Part shown: one piece after another, positions 29,990-39,542 of the stretch | How the letters are laid out: every line of letters starts with the position of its first letter | Numbering within the stretch: position 1 is the first letter of the stretch | Source of the DNA: Acidobacteriota bacterium | GTDB taxonomy: Bacteria > Acidobacteriota > Vicinamibacteria > Vicinamibacterales > Fen-181 | Length of the DNA stretch: 64,000 bases | Reading direction: 5' to 3' | Assembly (NCBI GenBank): GCA_017883185.1 | Contig: JADGOB010000002.1 | Span: 32,332 to 96,331, forward strand | Notes under the pieces: model-generated | Seen by the model: the letters and a program-made list of their open reading frames with translations, nothing else | What the model was told of the DNA's origin: nothing | Databases searched by the model: none | Translations under genes and position numbers: made by a program

Positions 29990-32920
29990 ATGCACAGCAG
30001 AACACTGATAGCGATGCTCATGGTGCTTGCCGTAGCGGCAGGTGCCTGGGCTCAGGGCAATCCAACCGGTGCCATCCGAGGCGCCGTTACAGATCCAGAC
30101 GGCCTGGCGTTGCCGGGCGTTACCGTGACTGTCACATCGCCGGCACTGCAGGGCGCCCGCACCGTGGTGACCTCGGCCAACGGCGACTTCAACATTCCGT
30201 TCCTGCCACCCGGTGAGTACACCGTGACCTTCGAGCTGCAGGGCTTCGCGGTACAGAAACAGACGATCGGCGTGGCGATGGCGGAAACGCAGCCGATGCA
30301 GACCAAGCTCGCGCTCGCGACCGTGACCGAAACGATTACCGTCACCGGTTCGGCGTCGACCGAGATCCTGAAGACCGGCACCATCGCGGAAACGTACACC
30401 GCGACGAAGATCGAGGCGCTCCCGATGGGCCGGACTCTGGAATCCGCGGTCCTGCTCGCGCCCGGCGTGAACGACAACGGGCCGAGCAGAGCCATCGTCA
30501 TCGCGGGCGCGCTTTCCTACGAGGGTCTGTTCCTGATCAACGGCGTGAACGTGAACGAGAACCTGCGCGGCCAGCCGCGGACCCTGTATGTCGAAGACGC
30601 CATCCAGGAGACGAAGGTCTCGAGCGGCAACATCTCGGCCGAGTACGGCCGCTTCAACGGCGGCGTCGTCAACATGATCACGAAGTCGGGTGGCAACCTG
30701 TTCAGCGGGTCGTTCCGCGACTCGTTGAGCAATGATGCGTGGCGGGCGCTGCGGCCGTTGAACGACACCAAGTTGGACAAGATCGTCCCGGCCTACGAGG
30801 GCACCTTCGGCGGTCCCATCAAGCGGGACAAGCTCTGGTTCTTCAGTGACGGGCGCTACACGAACACCCAGCGACAGATCACCCTCCCCTATACCTTCCT
30901 GTCCTACGCGTATGCGCAGAGCGACAAGCGGTACGAGGGGAAGGGCACGTACGCGCTGACCCCCCAGAACACAGTGAAGGCGTCGTATACGAACAAGAAG
31001 ATCTGGACGACGAACAACTCCTCCAGCAGCCCGATGGACCTCGACAGCCTGTACAGCAACGGCACGACCGACTCGCTGACGGCCGTCAACTACACGGGCG
31101 TGCTCTCCTCGAAGCTGTTTCTCGAGAGCCAGTTCTCGAGAAAGACGATGGCGACCGACGCTACGGGTGCGCAGTTCACGGACCTCGTGAAGGGCACGTT
31201 GATGTTCGACCGGTCGCGGAGCAGCGCGCGCTTCAACTCGCCGACCTTCTGTGCGGTCTGCGGCAACGGCTGGCACGAGGAGCGCAACAACTGGGATTGG
31301 TTCGTCAAGCTCGGCTACTTCCTCTCGACCGACAACGCCGGATCGCACTCGGTTGTGGTCGGCTTCGACAACTTCAAGGAATCGCGGCAGGTGGATAACT
31401 ATCAGTCGGGCAGCGGGTACCGGGTGTATGCCACCAAGACGTATATCGCGGACACGCCCGACAAGACCATCTACCCGGTGATCGACGGCAGCAGCTACAT
31501 CAACTACACCCCGCTGGTGGCGCCGAGCATCGGCAGCGACATCCGCACCTACTCGTTGTTTGCGAACGACCAGTGGCGCTTCAATAGCAGGCTGTCGTTG
31601 AACATCGGATTCCGTTACGACCGGAACAGCTCGAAGGACCAGGGGGGCGTGCCGGTGCTGAAGGACTCGCAGTGGAGCCCGCGTCTGGGCCTCAGCTGGG
31701 ACATCGCGGGCAACGGGAAGTGGATTGCAAACGCCGGTTACGCCCGTTACGTCATGGGCGTCAACGGCGCGGTGGTCGACTCGGGGTCGTCCGGCGGCCG
31801 CACGGCGTCCTACGCGTGGACCTACGCGGGGCCGAAGCTCAACACCACCTGCACGGCGCCCAACTGTCAGACGATTGCCGCCATCCTGCCGCAGGTGTTC
31901 GCCTGGTTCAACACCATTGGCGGCATCAACAACACGGTGTACCGAAGCGCGCCATCGATTCCCGGCGTGACCACCAAGGTCAGCGGCGGCACGACCGCAC
32001 CGAGCTCCAACGAGCTCACGGCAGGAGTGGCGCACGAACTGGGCCGGGGCGGAACAGTTCGTCTCGACTACGTCTACCGCAACTACAAGGACATGTACGG
32101 CAGCTTCATCGACACGACGACGGGCAAGGTCACCGATCCGACCGGCCGCTCGTACGATGCCGAGAGCATCAAGAACACACCCGATGCGCGCCGGTGGTAT
32201 CACGCGCTGACGGCGGCCGCGAACTACCGATTGAACAGGGTCATCCTGGGTGGCAACTACACACTGGCGTACTCGAAGGGCAACAACGACGGCGAGAACG
32301 TGAGCAGCGGGCCGGTCATGGCCGGCATCAACGATTTCCCCGAGTACCGACAGGAGGCCTGGAACTGGCCCACCGGCTACATGGGGAACGACCAGCGCCA
32401 CAAGGTGCGTCTCTACGCCACGTTCCTGCTGCCCGTGAACCCCACCCTCGGCCAGTTCACGGTCGGCGTCATCCAGCGCGTCAATTCAGGCTCGCCTTAC
32501 GACATCGCGATCTCTGTGAATCCCACCGCGTACGTGACGAACCCCGGCTATCTCACCCCCCCCACGAGTGTCACCTACTACATCTCGGGCCGTGGCCCGC
32601 TGCGGACCGACGCCATCTCCAACACCGACCTGTCCTTCGTCTGGTCCAAGAAGGTTCACGGCTCGGTGGAGGTGTTCTTCCGCGGCCTCGCATATAACCT
32701 CTTCAACAGGCAGGGCGTGCAGAGCCTGGATATGACGGTGTCCTCGAACGCGTCGCCCGGCACGTACACCGCCGCGAGCCTGCCGGTCTTCAACCCGTTC
32801 ACGACCACGCCGGTCGCGGACGTGAACTACAGGTACGGTTCGGATTTCGGGAAGCCGGTTGCCCCGAGCGACTTCCAGGATTCGCGCTCCGCCAGCTTCT
32901 CGTTCGGGATCCGCTTCTAG
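29990..32920 (+). CDS. TonB-dependent receptor with N-terminal carboxypeptidase-regulatory/Cna-B-like domain
   Basis: Signal peptide; GAIRGAVTDPDGLALPGVTVTVTSPAL...; plug/barrel repeats; terminal aromatic SFSFGIRF. Confidence 0.92.
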   Translation: MHSRTLIAMLMVLAVAAGAWAQGNPTGAIRGAVTDPDGLALPGVTVTVTSPALQGARTVVTSANGDFNIPFLPPGEYTVTFELQGFAVQKQTIGVAMAETQPMQTKLALATVTETITVTGSASTEILKTGTIAETYTATKIEALPMGRTLESAVLLAPGVNDNGPSRAIVIAGALSYEGLFLINGVNVNENLRGQPRTLYVEDAIQETKVSSGNISAEYGRFNGGVVNMITKSGGNLFSGSFRDSLSNDAWRALRPLNDTKLDKIVPAYEGTFGGPIKRDKLWFFSDGRYTNTQRQITLPYTFLSYAYAQSDKRYEGKGTYALTPQNTVKASYTNKKIWTTNNSSSSPMDLDSLYSNGTTDSLTAVNYTGVLSSKLFLESQFSRKTMATDATGAQFTDLVKGTLMFDRSRSSARFNSPTFCAVCGNGWHEERNNWDWFVKLGYFLSTDNAGSHSVVVGFDNFKESRQVDNYQSGSGYRVYATKTYIADTPDKTIYPVIDGSSYINYTPLVAPSIGSDIRTYSLFANDQWRFNSRLSLNIGFRYDRNSSKDQGGVPVLKDSQWSPRLGLSWDIAGNGKWIANAGYARYVMGVNGAVVDSGSSGGRTASYAWTYAGPKLNTTCTAPNCQTIAAILPQVFAWFNTIGGINNTVYRSAPSIPGVTTKVSGGTTAPSSNELTAGVAHELGRGGTVRLDYVYRNYKDMYGSFIDTTTGKVTDPTGRSYDAESIKNTPDARRWYHALTAAANYRLNRVILGGNYTLAYSKGNNDGENVSSGPVMAGINDFPEYRQEAWNWPTGYMGNDQRHKVRLYATFLLPVNPTLGQFTVGVIQRVNSGSPYDIAISVNPTAYVTNPGYLTPPTSVTYYISGRGPLRTDAISNTDLSFVWSKKVHGSVEVFFRGLAYNLFNRQGVQSLDMTVSSNASPGTYTAASLPVFNPFTTTPVADVNYRYGSDFGKPVAPSDFQDSRSASFSFGIRF

Positions 32921-32926
32921 GTGGCC

Positions 32927-32951
32927 GGGGCCAGGCACTGCGCCTGGCCCC
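32927..32951. terminator. Hairpin terminator after TonB-dependent receptor
   Basis: 10-bp perfect stem ggggccaggc/gcctggcccc with 5-nt loop shortly after stop. Confidence 0.55.
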
Positions 32952-33016
32952 TCGCCTTATCGGGCCGCCCTGGTGGGCTACCACGACGCGCCGAGGGCGC
33001 GGCCGACAGGTGCCAT

Positions 33017-33730
33017 GTGCCCAGATCCACTTCCTTGCCGGCGCCCACACTCGTTGTCTTCGATCTGGGCGGAACCACCATCCGGGACCGCGGGGAGGTT
33101 CCGGCCGCCTTTGCCGATGCCCTCGAGGCATCGGGCCTCACCGTCGATCCTGGCGCGTTTTCCACATGGCGGGGCGCCTCCAAGCGGGAGGTGCTCTGCC
33201 GCCTGGTGGCCGAGCAACGCCCGGCACTTGGAGAAACCGAGCGCGAGGCGCTCGGTGCCGCCGCCTACCGTCACTTCTGCACCGTGCTCGCGGAACGCCT
33301 CGGCAGCACCAGTGACCTGGCGCTCCCTGAGGCTCGCCCGGCGTTCGAGCGGCTCCATCGCGCCAGTATTCGCGTCGCGCTCAACTCTGGGTTTGACCGA
33401 GCCATCCTGGACGTGATCTTGGCCGTGGTGCGCTGGCCCGAGCACCTGCTCGACGCCGTCATCTGCTCTGACGACGTCTCCGCCGGGCGCCCAGCCCCGT
33501 TCATGATCTTCCGCAGCATGGAGCGGACCAACGTGCGCGACGTGCGGCGCGTGGCCGTGGTCGGGGACACCCGGCTGGATCTGGAAGCTGGCGCCAATGC
33601 CGGGGTGGCCTATCAGATCGGGGTGCTGACCGGCGCACACGATAGGGCGACGCTCGAGTGTGCCCCCCACAGTCATCTCCTCGAGTCCGTCGGCCTCGTG
33701 CCGGATCTCTGGTTGGACGGTTCGGCCTGA
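33017..33730 (+). CDS. HAD-superfamily, phosphonatase-like hydrolase
   Basis: VVFDLGGTTIRD motif I; RRVAVVGDTRLDLEAGANAG motif IV. GTG start. Confidence 0.85.
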   Translation: MPRSTSLPAPTLVVFDLGGTTIRDRGEVPAAFADALEASGLTVDPGAFSTWRGASKREVLCRLVAEQRPALGETEREALGAAAYRHFCTVLAERLGSTSDLALPEARPAFERLHRASIRVALNSGFDRAILDVILAVVRWPEHLLDAVICSDDVSAGRPAPFMIFRSMERTNVRDVRRVAVVGDTRLDLEAGANAGVAYQIGVLTGAHDRATLECAPHSHLLESVGLVPDLWLDGSA

Positions 33731-33918
33731 CGACGGCCGGCGGCGTCCGGCCGAACACCACCGAGGGGCCGGATTCTTGGTGTCCATCGAGGGCTACGGA
33801 CCGAATGCAACGTGGACACCTCCGACATCGCGGAACTGCAGCGGCAGAAGTATGCTTGGTGAGGCATTGCCGGGGGTTGTATCCTCAGTGCGCCGGAACC
33901 CCTTGCAGGACAGAGGAC

Positions 33919-35166
33919 ATGAGCAGAGAGACACATACCGTTGCGGTTGTGGGCGGCGGCGCTTCGGGCCTGATGGCCGCCATTGCTGCTGCACGTGCCG
34001 GAGCATCGGTGTGTCTGCTGGAACGGCAGAACCGGGTTGGGAGAAAGGTGCTGGCAACCGGCAACGGCAGGTGCAACCTGAGCAACACCACCGTTACTGA
34101 AAAGAACTACCACGGCAAGAATCCCGGCTTTGTCAATACGGTGCTGCAGCGATTCTGCGTGCAGGACACTCTCGCCTTTTTCAACAACCTGGGCATTCTC
34201 ACCACCGTTGAAGATGATGGAGAGGTGTATCCCCTGTGTGCACAGGCTTCGGCAGTTCTTGACGCCTTGCGCTTCGAGGGGCAGCGGCTTGGGGTGCAGA
34301 CCGTAGTGGGGGCCGAGGTCAATCGTATTGTGCCCGGCACACAGGGATTTACTCTGGTGCACGAAGGCCCCCCGACAGAGGCATCGGCCGTGGTTCTAGC
34401 AGCCGGCGGCAAAGCCATGCCGCAACTGGGAGGCGGCGAAAGCGGCATACGGCTGGCGACCAGCCTGGGCCACCGGCTCGTGCCGGTGTATGCAGGCCTG
34501 GTCCCCTTGAAGACCGATTGTCCGTACAACCGGCAGCTCAAGGGGACCAAGGTCAATGCACTCGTCACACTTGACATCGCGGGTAGCTCGACGCTTTCCC
34601 AGAGGGGCGAAGTGCTCTTTGCCGAATACGGTTTGTCCGGACCGCCGCTGATTCAACTGAGCATGTCGGCTGCAGAGGCGCTGCACTACGGCAGCAAGGT
34701 CCGCCTCATGCTCGACCTTTTTCCGGAATGGGACCCACAGACCTTGACCGATCACCTGCAATCGCGTTTTGAGAAGGCCGGCGACACCCCACTCGAGCAA
34801 GCGCTGATCGGATTCTGCAACAAGCGGCTGATACTGCCCCTGCTGGCCACTGCCGGGCTCTCGGGAACCGCGTCTGCCTTCAGCAGTATCGCTTTCGCAT
34901 CACGGCTTGCAGCTGTCTGTAAGGCATGGGCCATGACGATAACCGGGTCGCTTTCGTACAACGAGGCGCATGTCATGTGCGGGGGAATCGATTGCGCCGA
35001 TGTCGACCCGGAAACCCTGCAGTCTCGTCAAGTAGAAGGTCTGTACCTGACCGGCGAATTGCTTGACGTGACCGGAGACTGCGGCGGGTACAATCTGCAG
35101 TGGGCCTGGTCATCGGGCCACGTGGCCGGCGTGCAGGCTGCACAGTCGGTGTTCAAAAGGGGATGA
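33919..35166 (+). CDS. HI0933/BaiN-family NAD(P)/FAD-dependent oxidoreductase
   Basis: VAVVGGGASGLMAAIAAARAG...GRKVLATGNGRCNLSNT; GGIDCADVDPETLQSR...LYLTGELLDVTGDCGGYNLQWAWSSG. Confidence 0.93.
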   Translation: MSRETHTVAVVGGGASGLMAAIAAARAGASVCLLERQNRVGRKVLATGNGRCNLSNTTVTEKNYHGKNPGFVNTVLQRFCVQDTLAFFNNLGILTTVEDDGEVYPLCAQASAVLDALRFEGQRLGVQTVVGAEVNRIVPGTQGFTLVHEGPPTEASAVVLAAGGKAMPQLGGGESGIRLATSLGHRLVPVYAGLVPLKTDCPYNRQLKGTKVNALVTLDIAGSSTLSQRGEVLFAEYGLSGPPLIQLSMSAAEALHYGSKVRLMLDLFPEWDPQTLTDHLQSRFEKAGDTPLEQALIGFCNKRLILPLLATAGLSGTASAFSSIAFASRLAAVCKAWAMTITGSLSYNEAHVMCGGIDCADVDPETLQSRQVEGLYLTGELLDVTGDCGGYNLQWAWSSGHVAGVQAAQSVFKRG

Positions 35167-35169
35167 GCC

Positions 35170-36765
35170 GTGATCCGTGTTCACGACATCCATCTGCCGC
35201 TGGACCACAAACCCGAGGCTATCGCGGATGCGGTCGCGCGGGTGCTGGGGCTGAGGCCTTCGGCGCTGCAGCACTGGGAGGTACGCCGCCAGGCCATTGA
35301 CGCGCGAAAGAAGAGTGCGATCCAGTTGACCTATTCCGTCGACGTCACGGTTGCCAACGAACAGCAGATCCTGGGATCCGCACCCACCCAGAAAATCACA
35401 CCGACACCCGACGAAACCTACCAGCCGGTTACTCCCGGGTCGCTTCCGTTGCAGCACCGTCCGGTGGTGGTGGGTGCCGGCCCCGCCGGGCTCTTTGCTG
35501 CGCTCATTCTGGCGCAGGCCGGCTACCGGCCAGTGGTACTCGAGCGGGGTAGACCGGTGCAGCAGCGCTGCCGTGACGTGGAACGCTTCTGGAACGGCGG
35601 AGCGCTTGACCCCGAATCAAATGCCCAGTTTGGCGAAGGGGGGGCAGGGACCTTCTCTGACGGTAAACTGACCACGCTGATCAATGACCCACGCTGCCGC
35701 AAGGTGCTGCAGGAGTTTGTCGCAGCGGGGGCCGACAGCTCAATTCTGGTGACGGCAAAGCCCCATGTGGGCACCGACCGACTGCGCGGCGTGGTGGTCA
35801 ATTTACGAAGACAACTCGAATCGCTGGGTGCATCGGTGTTGTTCGAACACCAGGTGAGCGGTCTGGATCTGGACAACGGCACACTCAGGGGCGTGCGGCT
35901 GCGCAATGGCGACACGCTGCCCGCCCAGGTGTGTGTGCTGGCCATCGGGCACAGTGCACGCGATACGGTCGCCATGCTCCACCAGAGCGGTCTGAAACTG
36001 GTACCAAAGCCCTTTTCGGTGGGTGTGCGTATTGAACATCCGCAGGTGCTGATTGACACGGCGCAATACGGCGGTTGTGCGGGGCATCCGCGCCTGGGGC
36101 CTGCCGACTACAAACTGGCCTACCATGCGCCCAACGGCCGCAGCGCCTATACCTTCTGCATGTGTCCGGGCGGCGAGGTGATCGCTGCGGCATCCGAGCA
36201 CGGGGGCGTGGTCACCAACGGGATGAGTCTGTCGGCGCGCAGCGCGGTCAATGCCAATGCGGCAGTGCTGGTTGGCGTCTCTCCGCAGGATTTTCCCGGC
36301 GAATCGCCCTTGAGCGGATTCGTGTTCCAACGGCACTGGGAAGCGCTGGCCTTTGCGCTTGGTGGCGCCAGTCACGCGGCTCCGGTGCAACTGGTTGGCG
36401 ATCTATTGCGCGGAGTGCCAAGTGCTGCGTTGGGCAGAGTGGCCCCCAGCTACCGTCCGGGGGTGCTGCCTGCGGATCTGCGCCGCTGTCTGCCGCCGTA
36501 CGTTATTGACACCCTCCGCATGGCGCTGCCTTCTTTCGGCAGGCGCATTGAGGGGTTCGATCTGCCCGATGCGGTCTTGACCGGAGTAGAAACCCGCAGC
36601 TCCTCTCCGGTACGCATGCCCCGCTCGCCACAGTGCGAAGGGAGCATTGGGGGAATTTACCCTGCGGGCGAGGGCGCAGGCTATGCCGGAGGAATCATGT
36701 CGGCTGCTGCCGACGGGATCCGGGTCGCCGAGGCCATCATCGGACAGTGTGCGCCACCAGGCTGA
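35170..36765 (+). CDS. FAD-dependent dehydrogenase (COG2509-like)
   Basis: RPVVVGAGPAGLFAALILAQAGYRPVVLERG; FGEGGAGTFSDGKLTTLINDPRC; IYPAGEGAGYAGGIMSAAADG. Confidence 0.93.
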   Translation: MIRVHDIHLPLDHKPEAIADAVARVLGLRPSALQHWEVRRQAIDARKKSAIQLTYSVDVTVANEQQILGSAPTQKITPTPDETYQPVTPGSLPLQHRPVVVGAGPAGLFAALILAQAGYRPVVLERGRPVQQRCRDVERFWNGGALDPESNAQFGEGGAGTFSDGKLTTLINDPRCRKVLQEFVAAGADSSILVTAKPHVGTDRLRGVVVNLRRQLESLGASVLFEHQVSGLDLDNGTLRGVRLRNGDTLPAQVCVLAIGHSARDTVAMLHQSGLKLVPKPFSVGVRIEHPQVLIDTAQYGGCAGHPRLGPADYKLAYHAPNGRSAYTFCMCPGGEVIAAASEHGGVVTNGMSLSARSAVNANAAVLVGVSPQDFPGESPLSGFVFQRHWEALAFALGGASHAAPVQLVGDLLRGVPSAALGRVAPSYRPGVLPADLRRCLPPYVIDTLRMALPSFGRRIEGFDLPDAVLTGVETRSSSPVRMPRSPQCEGSIGGIYPAGEGAGYAGGIMSAAADGIRVAEAIIGQCAPPG

Positions 36766-36768
36766 TTC

Positions 36769-37010
36769 GTGGAGACGAAGCTGCTGGTCGAGCCCGGACA
36801 GAGAGGGCTGTCCTCTTTCCGCAACCAGTTCTCCACGCCGCTCGTCGTCCTGATGTCGCTGGTCGGCCTGGTGCTGCTCATCGCGTGCGCGAACGTCGCC
36901 AACCTGCTGATGGCCCGTGCGCCAGCGCGAGATCGGCATTCGGTCTCGTGCCCGCCTGGGAACCGGAGGCGCCTGACACTCGAGCAGGTCGACAAGACCG
37001 ACGCCGTGGC
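36769..37010 (+). pseudogene. Remnant of ADOP/MacB-like (FtsX-type) permease
   Basis: LLVEPGQRGLSSFRNQFSTPLVVLMSLVGLVLLIACANVANLLMARA, then continues in another frame as RQREIGIRSRARLGTG; both ends missing. Confidence 0.7.
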
Positions 37011-37121
37011 GGACGTCCAGGCCCTGAGCGATGCCCTCGAGGGACTGAAACTGATCCTGTCCGAGGGGAAATTCGTCGAGGCCGTCGGCTTCACGCTCAA
37101 GGACGACCTGGACGGTCACCC

Positions 37122-38261
37122 TCAATGACGACCTGGACGAGGATCACCTCGTCCTCTCGCTGACGTGGGAAGAAGCGAAGAGGTGACGGCCGCCGGTCCA
37201 CTTCGCCGGCGTCCGCCGGGACCAGAGCCGACGGTTCGTCCGATGGATCTGATTCGCCGTTCGAGACATCCCTGGCAGGCCTCCGCCGTTTCGTGGATAC
37301 AGGCCTTGCCTGGGTAGATTTCGTACAGGACGCGATACGCCGGCGGCGTCACGTTGGGCATCACGATGTTCGCACCTCGGACGAGGCCCAGCTCGCGTCC
37401 GGTGGCCGGGTCGATCGTGGCCAGCGCGGTCGTGCTGGGCAGGTTGGCCTCCGGGCAGACGAGCCGGGTGAGCGCCACCACCTTCAGCGTCGCCTCCTCG
37501 TTGTTCGGCACCTGCTCGTCGGCGCTCGCACGCAGCCTCTCCGCGGCCTCCCCTCCCAGCGGCGTCCGCGGGCTCGGCAGGAATGGCCCGATGCCGATCA
37601 TGTCGATGTCGAGATCGCGGAACAGCTCGATGTCGCGCGCGAGGATCTCCCAGGTCTGTCCCGGGATGCCCACCATCACGCCGCTGCCGATCTCGTAGCC
37701 CATCGCCCGCATCCGCTGCAGTTGCGCCACCCGGTCGGACAGCGTCCCGGGGAGCGAGGGATGGATACGGTGATACAGCCCGGGGTCGGATGTCTCGAAC
37801 CGCAGGAGAAAGCGATCGGCCCCCGCACCCTTCCACGCCTTCAGGTCCTCGTCGCTCCGTTCTCCGAGGCTCAGCGTGATCGCGAGCCCCGTCTCGGCCT
37901 TGATCGCCCGAACCCTGTCCGCGATGAACTCGCGCGTCAACCCGGGATCCTCGCCCGACTGCATCACCACGGTTCCATAGCCGAGCCGCTTCGCCTCGCG
38001 CGCGCACTCGAGGATCTCCGCGGCGGTCATCCGGTAGCGCGTGACGCCGTCCGAGCACGCCCTGATGCCACAGTAGAGGCAGTGCCGAATGCAGTGATTG
38101 CTGATCTCGATGAGGCCGCGGAGGTGTACCGCGTCGCCGACATGGGCGGCGCGCACGGCGTCCGCCCGCGCCCAGAGCCGTTCGAGGACCGCCGGATCGG
38201 CCTCGCGGAGCCAGCCTACGATGGTCTCGTGGTCGAGGCGATCAAGCCCGGGCGGCACCAA
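37122..38261 (-). CDS. hydE: [FeFe]-hydrogenase H-cluster maturase HydE (radical SAM)
   Basis: ISNHCIRHCLYCGIR radical SAM motif, VVMQSGED, overlaps hydF. Confidence 0.95.
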   Translation of the reverse strand: MVPPGLDRLDHETIVGWLREADPAVLERLWARADAVRAAHVGDAVHLRGLIEISNHCIRHCLYCGIRACSDGVTRYRMTAAEILECAREAKRLGYGTVVMQSGEDPGLTREFIADRVRAIKAETGLAITLSLGERSDEDLKAWKGAGADRFLLRFETSDPGLYHRIHPSLPGTLSDRVAQLQRMRAMGYEIGSGVMVGIPGQTWEILARDIELFRDLDIDMIGIGPFLPSPRTPLGGEAAERLRASADEQVPNNEEATLKVVALTRLVCPEANLPSTTALATIDPATGRELGLVRGANIVMPNVTPPAYRVLYEIYPGKACIHETAEACQGCLERRIRSIGRTVGSGPGGRRRSGPAAVTSSLLPTSARGRGDPRPGRH

Positions 38262-39471
38262 GCGCCTCCAGTGCGGCCGGGAACGGCTCCAGCGCGCGCT
38301 CGAAAATGCCCAGCGAGTACGCGATCGTCAGGCCGTAGTTGGTGATCGGCACGCCGGCCACGCCGCAGCGGTGGATCCGCGACATCATCTCGCGCCGGTT
38401 TCCGACGCAATTGCCGCAGTGCACGACCAGCTTGAACGGCGCGAGGTCCGACGGAAAGTCGCGTCCCTGGACGTGCTCGAACTCGAGCTTTGCACCCACG
38501 TACTGCGTGAGCCAGCGCGGGATCTTCACGCGGCCGATATCCTCTCCCACCGGGTGGTGGCTGCACGACTCGGCCACGAGTACCCGGTCGCCGCCCCTCA
38601 ATCGCTCGATCCCCAGCGCGCCGCGCACCTGCGCGGTCAGGTCGCCCTGGAAGCGCGCCATCAGGATCGAGAACGACGTCATCCGGATGTCGCGCGGCAC
38701 ATCGGCCGCCACCTTCAGGAACGCCTGCGAGTCGGTCACGACGAGCGCCGGCGGCCTGGTCAGCCGCTCGAGGGCGCGCCGCAGTTCGCGCTCCTGCACC
38801 ACGAGCGCCATCGACTCCCCATCGAGCAGGTCGCGGATAGCCATCACCTGCGGCAGGATCAGCCGCCCCTTCGGCGCTTCCTTGTCGATTGGCACCACCA
38901 GCACCGCCACCTCGCCAGCCGGCACAAGATCCGTCACCAGGCGGCGGCTGTCGAAGAAATCGGACGGCGCCAGCGCCAGCAGCGCCTCCCGAACGCCGGC
39001 CACGCCGTCCCCGGTCAGCGACGAGACAACCACCGACAGCACACGCGCGATCTGCAGGCGAGCGAGCTCGGTGGCCTCGGGCATGCCCACGTCGGACTTG
39101 TTGAACACGACCAGCACCGGCACGCGGCGCGCCTCGAGTTCGCCGAGCAGCGAATCCTCGAACGCCCCCCACCCGCCGCCTTCCGTGACGACCACCCCGA
39201 GATCCACGCGGTCGAGCACCGCCCTGGTGCGCTCGATGCGCAGCGCCCCGAGCGCCCCCTCGTCGTCCACGCCGGCCGTGTCCACGAACTGCACCGGCCC
39301 CAGCGGCAGCAGCTCCATCGGCTTCTCTACCGGGTCGGTGGTGGTGCCGGCGAACGCCGACACGATCGACACGTGCTGCCGCGTGATCGCGTTGAGCAGC
39401 GACGACTTGCCGACGTTGCGCCGGCCGAAGATGCCGATGTGCAAACGAAGCGACCGGGGTGTGGGTTGCAT
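38242..39471 (-). CDS. hydF: [FeFe]-hydrogenase H-cluster maturation GTPase HydF
   Basis: GIFGRRNVGKSSLLNAI P-loop, FVDTAG, C-terminal CSHHPVGEDIGR...VHCGNCVGNRREM cluster ligands. Confidence 0.96.
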   Translation of the reverse strand: MQPTPRSLRLHIGIFGRRNVGKSSLLNAITRQHVSIVSAFAGTTTDPVEKPMELLPLGPVQFVDTAGVDDEGALGALRIERTRAVLDRVDLGVVVTEGGGWGAFEDSLLGELEARRVPVLVVFNKSDVGMPEATELARLQIARVLSVVVSSLTGDGVAGVREALLALAPSDFFDSRRLVTDLVPAGEVAVLVVPIDKEAPKGRLILPQVMAIRDLLDGESMALVVQERELRRALERLTRPPALVVTDSQAFLKVAADVPRDIRMTSFSILMARFQGDLTAQVRGALGIERLRGGDRVLVAESCSHHPVGEDIGRVKIPRWLTQYVGAKLEFEHVQGRDFPSDLAPFKLVVHCGNCVGNRREMMSRIHRCGVAGVPITNYGLTIAYSLGIFERALEPFPAALEALGAARA

Positions 39472-39542
39472 CAGTATGACGCCTCGAGTCCTGAGAACTG
39501 ATGACGGCAGGGACGCCGCATACTGCGCGCTGCCGGGGAATG

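Noticed and set aside
29954-32401. 815-aa minus-strand ORF antisense to the TonB-dependent receptor
   Set aside because: High-GC shadow ORF; no recognisable domain, low-complexity R/V/A/H-rich translation, while the plus strand encodes a clear receptor.
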